Shown piece by piece: positions 26,501-34,843 of a DNA stretch of 64,000 bases; position 1 is the stretch's first letter; every line of letters begins with the position of its first letter. Made by a program: the position numbers and the translations under genes. The notes beneath the pieces are model-generated. The model was not told the origin of the DNA. It saw only the letters and a list, made by a program, of their open reading frames with translations, and ran no database searches. Source of the DNA: Pseudomonadota bacterium (GTDB taxonomy: Bacteria; Desulfobacterota; Syntrophobacteria; Syntrophobacterales; Syntrophobacteraceae); the NCBI GenBank assembly GCA_023416335.1, contig JAEZHY010000120.1, positions 1 to 64,000 on the forward strand. Direction: 5' to 3'.

Positions 26501-27390
26501 CGGGCCCCCTCTCTAACCTTCCATTGCATCAGGCGATTCCCCACCATGCGGATAAGAGCGCTGGAAAGCCAGCCGATCACGCCCAGTGTGACCATCGCGA
26601 TTACGATAACCGGGTACTGCACCATGATGAACGAGTTCCAGATCAGGTAACCCAGGCCGTATTCTCCGGCGAGCATCTCGCCCGCGACAAGTGAGAACCA
26701 GGCGAAGCCCATGCTGATCTGAAGTCCGGTAAAGATGAACGGCAGGGCACCCGGAAGAATGATTTTGAAGAAGATGTGGCGGGGTTTCGCTCCCAGGCAG
26801 TTACCTGCCCGGAAATAGACCTCGTCGATCGATTCGACGCCAAGGAGCGTATTGAGCACTGTGGCGAAGAAGGAACCAAGAAAGGTCAAAAAGATAATCG
26901 ACGCCTCGCGTCCGGGCCACATCAGAATGGAGAGCGGTACCCACGCCAGCATGGGAATGGGCCGCAGGGTTTCGAGGAGCGGGAAAGTATAATCCTTGAA
27001 GGTCTTTTTCCACCCCATGAACAAGCCGATGGGTACCCCCAGGCCGGTTGCCAGAAAGAATGCCTGAAGCACTCGCCAGATGCTTTTCAAAATATGCGAG
27101 TAGTATTCCGGCGTGTAGATGGATATGCCGTATGCGGGGTCGTGGGAAGTCCATTCCCTGTAGACGGACAGAGGACCGGGGAGCTTTTTGAACCACGGAA
27201 GTTTCAAGTATTCTGTGGTTACATACCAGAGAAGGATGAAACCCGCGATGCCCAGAATCATCAGATAAGGAGCAGAACTCTTGAGCCATTGTTTAAGAGT
27301 AAACAGCACGATGCCCCAGGAGTTATGCGCCTCTTGTTCATGCGATGTTTCCAGGCTAGCCTTCTCTGCTTGAACTGCTGCGCTTGTCAC
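26497..27390 (-). CDS. ABC importer permease 2
   Basis: A 297-residue permease, again SsuC/NrtB type, with a long N-terminal cytoplasmic segment before the first span (APYLMILGIAGFILLWYV). The coupling loop is FRAGNCLGAKPRHIFFKIILPGALPFIFTG (about residues 195-224, read in parts) and AWFSLVAGEMLAGEYGLG matches the permease 1 motif. The start is placed at GTG 27390, because AGGAGA lies seven bases upstream; an ATG at 27450 directly abuts its purine-rich stretch and is less likely. It is coupled to ATPase B by ATGA. Confidence 0.9.
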   Translation of the reverse strand: MTSAAVQAEKASLETSHEQEAHNSWGIVLFTLKQWLKSSAPYLMILGIAGFILLWYVTTEYLKLPWFKKLPGPLSVYREWTSHDPAYGISIYTPEYYSHILKSIWRVLQAFFLATGLGVPIGLFMGWKKTFKDYTFPLLETLRPIPMLAWVPLSILMWPGREASIIFLTFLGSFFATVLNTLLGVESIDEVYFRAGNCLGAKPRHIFFKIILPGALPFIFTGLQISMGFAWFSLVAGEMLAGEYGLGYLIWNSFIMVQYPVIVIAMVTLGVIGWLSSALIRMVGNRLMQWKVREGAR

Positions 27391-27538
27391 GACAGTGTCT
27401 CCTGTGTGCCTTTCCCCGAGGGCGCACCAAGGCTGCCCTCGGGGTAGCATTCCTTTTGTGGAGGCCGGTTCGACCGGAATATTAACGGCTGTCTCCGGCG
27501 ATCAGACTGCCGGAGACGAGCTAAACCGGACCGGTCGA

Positions 27539-28651
27539 TCAGTCTTTGAAAGGTGAAGCACTCGCCGCAGCGCCTTTGATTTCGCCCAAGGTAATCTTGT
27601 CGCTCACGGGAGTGTAGCCGGCCTCTTTGAACACAGCGCGGGCAATACTGTCATCAACGGTTCCCTCAGGAGGAAGAGCGTTGATCCGCTTATCCTTGAG
27701 CAGGAACGGACCGACTTCTGCGATATTCTTCTTCTCACGTTCATTGAAGTAGAAGGACTTCCATTCACGGACCGGGTCCTTGGAATCGGCCGGCACCTGG
27801 CCGTAAATCGAATACCAGAGGACTTTCTTGGGTACGCCGGTTGCGTGTTTTGAAACCATTTCGATTACTTTTTCCCAGTTTGCCGGATCGAGAAGGTAAC
27901 GCTGTGCTTCCAGCTCGGCACGCAGATAACCCTTTGCCACGGCAGGGTACTTATCGATAAAGTCCTTGCGCATGACCAGAATTCCCAAGTCGGGGTTGTC
28001 ACAGGTCCGACCGTCCGCCGCGATGCGGGCTACTCCCTCGCCGACATCGGAAGCGATACGCGAAAGTGTCGGCTCCCACAACGAGGCGGCATCGAGCTTG
28101 CCAATCCGGAAGTTGGTGCTGATGACTTCGATAGACTGATTGAGATACTCTCCGGGTTTGACATCATATTTCTGGAAGAATTTCATAAGGTACTGGTCGG
28201 AAGCGCTGCCCTTGGGAGCGGCGACTACTTTGCCGTTCAGCCACTTGGCAAGTTCCTCGGTGCTCTTGAACTGCGGGGCATCCTTGCGCACCAGCACGAT
28301 CGCGCAGCGCGTGCCTTCCGACATGCCAAGCGTGGCTACCATCTTGATCTGCGCCAAATCCGGTTTCGAGCACAGGATAGTCGCGGGCATAACGCTCATA
28401 TAGCCTACCTGAGCCTTATCGGCCAACATGTTGTTGGCTACAACCGTGCCCTGCAACGCACCCTGAAACTCGATCTCCGTTCCCTGGGGAACGTACTTCT
28501 TCCACAATCCAAGTTCTTCATTTACGATGGCCTGATAAGAAATCGTGTCGTATGGCTGATATCCTACGACAAATTTCTCTGCCAGGGCCTGTGAGGAAAC
28601 CACCAACAGGAACAATGCGACAAATCCCAATACGTGACGCCACAATTTCAT
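27539..28651 (-). CDS. ABC importer substrate-binding protein (NMT1/SsuA type)
   Basis: A 370-residue periplasmic binding protein with a clear signal peptide (LGFVALFLLVVSSQALA, cleavage near residue 24). The mature part starts EKFVVGYQPYDTISYQAIV and shows the NMT1/SsuA order: VAAPKGSASDQYLMKFF hinge-region loop, DAASLWEPTLSRIA. Relatives bind taurine, sulfonates, nitrate, aromatic acids or pyrimidine precursors; the ligand cannot be assigned. It is the first gene of the nine-gene operon that runs to 21011, has GAGGAG before ATG 28651, and lies downstream of possible sigma-54 promoters. Confidence 0.93.
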   Translation of the reverse strand: MKLWRHVLGFVALFLLVVSSQALAEKFVVGYQPYDTISYQAIVNEELGLWKKYVPQGTEIEFQGALQGTVVANNMLADKAQVGYMSVMPATILCSKPDLAQIKMVATLGMSEGTRCAIVLVRKDAPQFKSTEELAKWLNGKVVAAPKGSASDQYLMKFFQKYDVKPGEYLNQSIEVISTNFRIGKLDAASLWEPTLSRIASDVGEGVARIAADGRTCDNPDLGILVMRKDFIDKYPAVAKGYLRAELEAQRYLLDPANWEKVIEMVSKHATGVPKKVLWYSIYGQVPADSKDPVREWKSFYFNEREKKNIAEVGPFLLKDKRINALPPEGTVDDSIARAVFKEAGYTPVSDKITLGEIKGAAASASPFKD

Positions 28652-28792
28652 AGGTTCTCCTCAATAGAAAGGGTTGGATGTTGATGCCTGGATAAGGCAA
28701 TACCTCAATCGCGTCCTAACGGCTATCGCGACTCAAGTCCAATTGATACTCTTTTTTCAAACCGGTTTATTAATTGAAAGGAATATATGAGC

Positions 28793-28808
28793 AGCAAGTT
28801 GCAAGCCT
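28793..28808 (-). promoter_or_regulatory. Candidate sigma-54 promoter of the microcompartment/ABC operon
   Basis: On the minus strand AGGCTTGCAACTTGCT has GG and GC exactly 10 bases apart, with the TTGCT of the -12 element and GGC of the -24 element. It lies about 140 bp upstream of the binding-protein start. A second candidate, TGGAATCAAGCTTGCA, lies at 28875-28860 with the same GG-N10-GC spacing. Only one may be used. Confidence 0.55.
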
Positions 28809-29040
28809 CCCAGTTGCCTTGAAGTCTCGCTCCCCCCTTGGCTACCGCAGGTCTTCCTATGCAAGCTTGATTCCATTCCGGCTTCCGGCGAACGGTCCGG
28901 GAAAGACACGGAGCAAGGCCGCTTGACGGTTGGAGCGTGACGCATTTACATACAAGTTATGGAAGATGGTTGCAGAAATGCACTCCATTAAATACCTTTT
29001 CACATCGATTCCGTAGAGTTCAAGGAGACTTACCGGTTTC

Positions 29041-29074
29041 GTCGCAATTATGCAACAAATTGCAGAATTGCGAC
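29041..29074. promoter_or_regulatory. 34-bp near-perfect palindrome, probable activator binding site
   Basis: Arms GTCGCAATT-a-TGCAA and TTGCA-g-AATTGCGAC flank a four-base centre; 14 of 15 positions per arm pair. It lies about 240 bp upstream of the candidate -24/-12 promoters and about 330 bp before the divergent sigma-54 activator gene, the place expected for an enhancer-binding site. Confidence 0.65.
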
Positions 29075-29401
29075 TATACAATGGGCCTTCCGATGCGGGA
29101 AATTGCCGGCATTTCGGCCAAATCATTGCATGGCCGCAACCATCGTGCCGGACGAGGATACTTCATTGCAAGGCTTAGGCCGTTTGATACGGGATATGAA
29201 CGTTAATCTCAGGTCGGGTGCCGGAGCGACAGATCGATATGGTAAAGCTGACATATTGAAATTTGCAATGTAGTCGTTTAAGCTGTTTATGTTACCATCA
29301 ATTCTCTAATTCGGGAAAAAATACCGGCAGTACAAAAGGACCGTCGGGATTCAGTATATTCCCTGCGCACGCATTTTCCTTACCCGATTTCAGGGGTGGC
29401 C

Positions 29402-30817
29402 ATGGATAAACACGACATTGCGGCACTCTACCTCAAGCACATCGACAACATCCTCGATACGCTGCAGGATGGCGTATACATAACCGACGCCAAAGGAGAG
29501 ACTCTCAAAGTCAACACCATGTATGAAAAGCTGAGCGGCCTGAAGCGTGAGGAGTTGCTCGGCCGCAACGTGCGTGAACTGACCGAAAGCGGTGTATTCA
29601 ACATTGTCCTGAACCCGGATATCGTGGCAACGGGAAAATCCATCACCCGCGTGCAGACGAATATGCATAACCGGCGCATCGTCCTGAGCGGCCATCCCAT
29701 CTTCGATGAAAAAGGCAACGTCGTTCTCGTAATTACTTATGCCCGAGATATTACGGTAATGTCTCAGCTGAAGGATGAAATTGCCGAACAGCGCGGCCTG
29801 ATCGAAAAGTACCAACGGAATTTCAACCAGATAAGCAAGGACATGGGGCGGCAAAACCCACTGGTCTTCACGAGTAAGGAAATGACCGGTGTCATCAGCC
29901 AGGTAAACCGAATTGCCCCGACGGACGCAACCGTTTTGCTGCTCGGGGAAACCGGCGTGGGGAAAGACGTTCTCGCGCACAAAATCCACGAGGAGAGCCT
30001 GCGGCACGACAAGCCATTCCTCAAAGTGGACTGCACTTCTATTCCGGAAAACCTCATCGAATCGGAACTGTTCGGTTATGCTCCGGGAGCTTTTTCCGGA
30101 GCCCTCACCAAAGGCAAGAGCGGCTTCTTTGAAATGGCCGACAAGGGCACCCTCTTTCTGGATGAAATCGGCGAGCTTCCTCTTTCGATGCAGTCCAGGC
30201 TGCTTCGCGTACTGCAGGATCAGGAAGTCGTGCAGGTCGGGTCCACACAGGCCAGAAAAGTGGACGTACGCATCATCGCGGCTACCAACCGCGACCTGAT
30301 CGGAGAGGTCAAGCGCGGAACTTTCCGAAGCGATCTGTATTATCGCCTGCGAGTGGCCGTGCTCAACATTCCTCCGTTGCGGGAACGACCGGAAGATATT
30401 CTGCCCCTCGCCCATTATTTCCTCGAAAAATATGCAACCCGTTACAGAAAGCCCACGGTTCTGTCTCCCCAGGCAGAAAAAGCGATCTGCTCATATCGTT
30501 GGCCGGGAAACGTCCGGGAGTTGGAGAACATCATCCAGAGCACCGTCATCATTTGCGGGCGGGACGTGGTGGAGTTGTCGGACCTCCCGTGTGCCATGCT
30601 CAACGACCAAAAGCCACTCATCCTGGATACTTATTCGGGCAAACCGCTCAAGGAAATCATTGCGGGAATCGAACGGGACCTCATTCAGGAAGCATTGAAA
30701 ACACACGGTTCCGTCAGCAAGGTGGCGGAGTTGTTTGGTGTAAACAGGGCGACGATTTTTCGGAAATTACAGATAAAACCTCCCAGGGATAACGATCATT
30801 TCCTGGATGTGGTTTAG
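29402..30817 (+). CDS. PAS-domain sigma-54-dependent activator
   Basis: A 471-residue regulator without receiver domain. A PAS domain (about 10-120, HIDNILDTLQDGVYITDAKG) probably senses a ligand or redox state. The AAA+ domain follows: Walker A GETGVGKD near 181, loop GAFSGA near 228 (a common active variant of GAFTGA), Walker B GTLFLDEIGE, and arginine-finger region. The Fis-type helix-turn-helix is SVSKVAELFGVNRATIFRKL near 436. The ATG at 29402 has AGGGGT seven bases before. Divergent from the ABC/microcompartment operon and facing a large palindrome, it is the likely activator of that operon. Confidence 0.92.
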   Translation: MDKHDIAALYLKHIDNILDTLQDGVYITDAKGETLKVNTMYEKLSGLKREELLGRNVRELTESGVFNIVLNPDIVATGKSITRVQTNMHNRRIVLSGHPIFDEKGNVVLVITYARDITVMSQLKDEIAEQRGLIEKYQRNFNQISKDMGRQNPLVFTSKEMTGVISQVNRIAPTDATVLLLGETGVGKDVLAHKIHEESLRHDKPFLKVDCTSIPENLIESELFGYAPGAFSGALTKGKSGFFEMADKGTLFLDEIGELPLSMQSRLLRVLQDQEVVQVGSTQARKVDVRIIAATNRDLIGEVKRGTFRSDLYYRLRVAVLNIPPLRERPEDILPLAHYFLEKYATRYRKPTVLSPQAEKAICSYRWPGNVRELENIIQSTVIICGRDVVELSDLPCAMLNDQKPLILDTYSGKPLKEIIAGIERDLIQEALKTHGSVSKVAELFGVNRATIFRKLQIKPPRDNDHFLDVV

Positions 30818-30886
30818 TCATCTCTCCCAAGCTGTTGCGGGTATCTCAATAAGCAAGCACACATTTAAAGGAGAGCGGAGCCGCAT

Positions 30887-30932
30887 AGGGTGGGGGAGCG
30901 AAGCGCGGTCCGTTTTTTCGGGTGCCCACCCT
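30887..30932. repeat. Dispersed repeat family R2, short inverted copy
   Basis: AGGGTGGGGGAGCGAAGCGCGG is too long to be chance: the core GGGAGCGAAGCGCGGTCC recurs at 58662-58685 and, inverted, at 58765 and 59157. Here the arms AGGGTGGG (30887) and CCCACCCT (30925) form an inverted repeat with a T6 run inside. It lies between convergent genes. Confidence 0.65.
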
Positions 30933-30972
30933 TCTACACCCCTCGCCGTTCCCTTGCTTTGAGAAATTCAGG

Positions 30973-31896
30973 CTATCTCGTCGCTTCGAAATTCCGGCTG
31001 TGGACTGCCTCCTGCAAAGCTGCCAGCATCTCGTCGCACTGGGTCGTTACCTTTCTCTTTCGCCCCAATGAAAGCTCAAAGGACTTGATGTTCGTATTCT
31101 GGCGCGACAGTTTGATCACTTCGGCGGTGACCTTCTCGAAATCAGCATATGCCGCAGCGGCCTCCTCTACCAGCTTCTTTCCGTCTCCGGAAACGATACC
31201 ATCCAACTTCGCCAACGACTCTTTGACTACCATGTCGGAGGCGTGTATTCCCTTCTCGATTTCATCCATTTGCGCATCGTTTGAAGCCGCTATATGGGGA
31301 GCATGCAGGTATAATGCCTTGAATCCCGCCGACAGGGCATCGCAGCAGGATTTCAGGATATCGTTTCCATGGTCGCTGTTCGGAGTATTTCTTATCAGTT
31401 CGATCAGGCTGCGTTCAAACCGCTCCATGTTTTTGCCGCCTTCGGTGAATGACAACGTCGATGCCTTGATATTCGTATTCTCAACGGCGAAGGTAAGCAG
31501 TATGCGGTCGATCTTCTGAAGTTCGGACCAGCAACGGTTAAACTCCCTCAGCAGGTTTTGTTCCCGGTCCGTATGATCGGCTTCTACCAGGCGGTTCAGC
31601 TCCTGTCGGTCCTGCTCGACGGCGTCCGCTTTTTCCAGCGACTCCTCGGCCAATTTACGGGAGAGTTCGTCCGTATCCGCCATAACCGCACCTTTTTCGA
31701 TTTCGACGGATTTGAGCAGATTGATGCGCATCCTGGAAAGGATCTCTTCTTTTGCGGCTATTCTGCCGACAAGCCCTTCGAGATTGTGAGTGCTTCTGAG
31801 TTCGAACCCTACAAGTACCAGGAGCACAATCAGGACAATGCCGCTTATGAGGGACAGTTTCAGCCCAAACCGTCCGTTGTGGTATTTGACACTCAC
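30973..31896 (-). CDS. Membrane-anchored four-helix-bundle sensor without output domain
   Basis: A 307-residue protein with one N-terminal membrane span (LISGIVLIVLLVLVGFEL). The rest is all-helical: a 4HB_MCP-like ligand-binding bundle (EEILSRMRINLLKSVEIEKGAVMADTDE region) followed by a second bundle of about 130 residues. There is no methyl-accepting, kinase or cyclase domain, and no second membrane span is evident. The start is placed at GTG 31896, since GGGAGG lies seven bases before it; the frame extends to 31938. Function unknown; it may be the sensor part of a split receptor. Confidence 0.75.
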   Translation of the reverse strand: MSVKYHNGRFGLKLSLISGIVLIVLLVLVGFELRSTHNLEGLVGRIAAKEEILSRMRINLLKSVEIEKGAVMADTDELSRKLAEESLEKADAVEQDRQELNRLVEADHTDREQNLLREFNRCWSELQKIDRILLTFAVENTNIKASTLSFTEGGKNMERFERSLIELIRNTPNSDHGNDILKSCCDALSAGFKALYLHAPHIAASNDAQMDEIEKGIHASDMVVKESLAKLDGIVSGDGKKLVEEAAAAYADFEKVTAEVIKLSRQNTNIKSFELSLGRKRKVTTQCDEMLAALQEAVHSRNFEATR

Positions 31897-31989
31897 CCTT
31901 GCACCTCCCAGGTCCAAGCTATCTCGCACTGAGGACAAAGGAATATCCCTGCTGCTGTTCCGACGGGAATCCCTTTGTTTCCTGCCAAA

Positions 31990-32832
31990 TCAACTCCTGC
32001 TCCGATGAAACAGGTCATTGCCGAACTGCATTGCCAGCATGCAGATTGTTGCACTTCCATAAGCCATAGCCGTGCCGATATAAACACCGAATGTCGGATA
32101 AGCGATACTTACGGTGAGGCAGTAACTTATCACGGAAATCAGGCCCTTGGGCACGTTTTTGATAATGACGTAGGCATGTTCGGGCATATATGTGAACTGA
32201 ATGATCACAACCAGGGGGAGCATGATATTCGGATATGCGGCAAAAAGTCCGGCCCAGGTAGGTCCTACCGTTTTGGCCGTCGAGATTATCAGGACCACGG
32301 TCGACGCTGCAAAGAAGGCCCTGACGAGCAGCAGCCCGAAGCTCAACCTCACTCTCCTATCGATCTTCACATCCTTGATATCTCTCGCTATACGGGAAAA
32401 GATGAGGATGGACAGAATCGGCAGCACGCTCGCGAGCACGAGATTCGACGGAAAGTAGCTGAGGATCAAAGCCGCCGCAAGATAACCGATCGACCCGACG
32501 AGGCAGGCAAGGAAGATCTGGACAACACAATTCAGCTCGCGGGCCGCCGCCGATACCCGCCAGTAGCAGTAGGAGAAGACCACGGTGGCCGCAACGCCCG
32601 CCGACGTGTGCAAAGCGCTTTCGGCGGCAAAATTCGGGCTGATCTCAAACCCCATGAAAAAGATGCTGACAGCGGCCCCAAGCGGAAATCCGGTTAGAAA
32701 CCCTGCCATTTTCGGACTGACTGACTCGGCGAGCAGGGATAAAGCAACGGTGATCAGTACGACACTGCCCATTTTGACCAGGGTCATCAGGCTGAAAAGT
32801 TCATTTATGAACTGCATACCGCTGCACCGCAT
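31990..32832 (-). CDS. Polytopic membrane protein, unrecognised
   Basis: A 280-residue protein with about nine hydrophobic segments (LVKMGSVVLITVALSLLAE, MAGFLTGFPLGAAVSIFFMG, ASVLPILSILIFS, AFFAASTVVLIIS and others). The pattern KMAGFLTGFPLGAA, with Pro and Gly in the second span, recalls small transporter families with inverted halves, but no family is claimed. Start ATG 32832 has AGAGG just upstream; ATG 32817 is an alternative. It starts 13 bp after the Kup stop on the same strand, so it is probably cotranscribed with kup. Confidence 0.7.
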   Translation of the reverse strand: MRCSGMQFINELFSLMTLVKMGSVVLITVALSLLAESVSPKMAGFLTGFPLGAAVSIFFMGFEISPNFAAESALHTSAGVAATVVFSYCYWRVSAAARELNCVVQIFLACLVGSIGYLAAALILSYFPSNLVLASVLPILSILIFSRIARDIKDVKIDRRVRLSFGLLLVRAFFAASTVVLIISTAKTVGPTWAGLFAAYPNIMLPLVVIIQFTYMPEHAYVIIKNVPKGLISVISYCLTVSIAYPTFGVYIGTAMAYGSATICMLAMQFGNDLFHRSRS

Positions 32833-32845
32833 CTATCCTCTGTTG

Positions 32846-34768
32846 CTACAATGCTACTCGCACTCCCAACTCAACAACCCGGTCCGGAGGGACATCGAAA
32901 TATGCCGTGGCGGTCCCGGAATTTCTGGACATGTAGGCGAAAAGAGCTTTCCGCCAGCGGCTCATATTTGAATCTCCATCCGTCAGCAGGGTTTCCCGGC
33001 TAAGGTAGTATGAGGTCGAAGCCGGATCGGTGCAGAGCCCCTTCAACCCGGCAAGGTGCATTATCTTCGGCACGTCCGGTTTTTCCATGAATCCATATGA
33101 GGCAATAACGCGGTGAAAGCCCTGCCCGAGGTCTTCTATATTTACCTTTTCCGCATCCGGAACGGTAGGAATATCGGCTGAACGTATCGAGAGTATCACC
33201 ACCTTTTCATGAAGCACCTTGTTATGCCTGAAGTTGTGCAGAAGCGAAACAGGTATTCCGACCGGTGACACCGACATAAAAACCGCAGTGCCCGCAACAC
33301 GTTGATATTTGCAGTTTGCTACATCTTTCAGGAAAAGGTCCTCGGGGAGCCGTGATTCGAGCATCTTTTTGGCCAGCGCCTTCCGGCCGTCCTTCCAGGT
33401 TGCCAGAGCAACGGCAATGGCCGCCGCGATGGTCAACGTGACCCAACCCCCGTCCAGGAGTTTGAGCAGGTTGGAACCGAAATAGGATACATCGAACGCA
33501 AGGAACAGGAGGAGGAGTGGAAGACCTTTCCATACGGACCAGCCCCACGTGCGGGTTACCACAAAGAAGAAAAGCAGGGATGTGAATCCCATATCGGCCG
33601 TAACGGCAATTCCATATGCCCCGGCAAGGTTGCTCGATTTCTGGAATGCGAGAACGAGCCCGATACAGGCGATCATCATCATGTAATTTACTTCGGGAAT
33701 ATAGATCTGTCCCTGAGTTTCCCGGGACGTATGGACCATTTTCATCCTGGGGCAAAAACCGAGTTGAATGGCCTGCTGGGTGAGGGAAAAAATTCCCGAA
33801 ATCATCGCCTGGGACGCGATGATCGTAGCAATGGTGGAGAGCAGGACCATCGGATAGAGAAGCGGTCTCGGCACCAGTCCATAAAATGGATTGAACGCAA
33901 AATTGGGGTCTTTCAGCAGGAGCGCACCCTGTCCGAAGTAATTGAGGACAAGGCACGGAAATGCCAGTCCAAGCCAGGAAAGCCGAATGGGACTCCTGCC
34001 GAAGTGCCCCATATCGGCATAGAGTGCTTCTCCGCCGGTGATGCAGAGGACTACCGACCCGAGCACCACAATTCCGTGTAATTGATTCAATGCAAAAAAC
34101 TTGTAGGCGTAATACGGATTGATCGCACGCAGGATGTCGGGTCTGTCCACTATCTGCAGCGCGCCCATGACCGCGATCGTGATGAACCACATGATCATGA
34201 CCGGGCCGAAAACATTACCGATAACCCCGGTACCTCGATGCTGGACCAGGAATAGAAGCAGGAGCATTCCGCACGTCAGCGGCACCACTACGGGCTTTGC
34301 AGCTTCGGTCGCAACTTCGAGCCCTTCTATGGCCGACAGCACCGAGATCGCCGGAGTTATCACTCCATCGCCATACAGGAGCGACGCTCCGCACATTGCG
34401 GCAAAACCTATCACAGCGTAGAGTTTTGGGGAGATCCTCTTTGGGTCGGTCGGCACCAATGCAAGCAGCGCGAATATTCCACCCATGCCGTGATTGTCCG
34501 CACGCATTACGAACACCACGTACTTCACACAGATGACCATTGTCATCGACCAGAACACGAGGGACAACACACCGAATATGTTGTTCTCGCTCAAAGCGAC
34601 GGCATGCGTTCCATGGAAACACTCCCGGATGGAGTACAGAGGGCTCGTGCCGATATCGCCGTAGACAACGCCCAGAGAACCGAGCGCAAGAAGGAGCGTT
34701 GCGGGCGAGAACAGCGGTTGCGTCTTATGACCGGAGAGATCAGTTGCCGCATTGATTTGCATCGACAT
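32846..34768 (-). CDS. kup: Kup-type potassium uptake protein
   Basis: A 640-residue K+/H+ symporter. The conserved beginning ALGSLGVVYGDIGTSPLYS is present, as are GDGVITPAISVLSAIEGLEV and the following transmembrane core of about 12 spans (residues 25-445). The C-terminal soluble domain runs to the end (GTAVFMSVSPVGIP, FHRVIASYGFMEKPDVPKIM), the normal organisation of KUP/HAK proteins. It lies 75 bp after the LarA-like gene and 13 bp before the membrane-protein gene. Start ATG 34768, with an in-frame ATG two codons later. Confidence 0.95.
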   Translation of the reverse strand: MSMQINAATDLSGHKTQPLFSPATLLLALGSLGVVYGDIGTSPLYSIRECFHGTHAVALSENNIFGVLSLVFWSMTMVICVKYVVFVMRADNHGMGGIFALLALVPTDPKRISPKLYAVIGFAAMCGASLLYGDGVITPAISVLSAIEGLEVATEAAKPVVVPLTCGMLLLLFLVQHRGTGVIGNVFGPVMIMWFITIAVMGALQIVDRPDILRAINPYYAYKFFALNQLHGIVVLGSVVLCITGGEALYADMGHFGRSPIRLSWLGLAFPCLVLNYFGQGALLLKDPNFAFNPFYGLVPRPLLYPMVLLSTIATIIASQAMISGIFSLTQQAIQLGFCPRMKMVHTSRETQGQIYIPEVNYMMMIACIGLVLAFQKSSNLAGAYGIAVTADMGFTSLLFFFVVTRTWGWSVWKGLPLLLLFLAFDVSYFGSNLLKLLDGGWVTLTIAAAIAVALATWKDGRKALAKKMLESRLPEDLFLKDVANCKYQRVAGTAVFMSVSPVGIPVSLLHNFRHNKVLHEKVVILSIRSADIPTVPDAEKVNIEDLGQGFHRVIASYGFMEKPDVPKIMHLAGLKGLCTDPASTSYYLSRETLLTDGDSNMSRWRKALFAYMSRNSGTATAYFDVPPDRVVELGVRVAL

Positions 34769-34843
34769 GTCCGGATAGTCCGAGCAGGTTTAACTGAAAA
34801 GAAATTCGCGCAACCGCCTCATGAAAACAGTCCACCGGAATCC

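Noticed and set aside
29257..29285. Sigma-70 promoter TTGAAA-N17-TAAGCT for the activator gene
   Set aside because: The -10 match is poor and nothing else supports it; left unassigned.
29390..30415. 341-residue open frame on the minus strand opposite the sigma-54 activator
   Set aside because: The opposite strand encodes a clear PAS/AAA+/Fis protein; the frame is a by-product of its codon use.
33222..34190. 322-residue open frame within kup in another frame
   Set aside because: Kup is full length and conserved; the alternative is Arg/Pro/His-rich shadow sequence.
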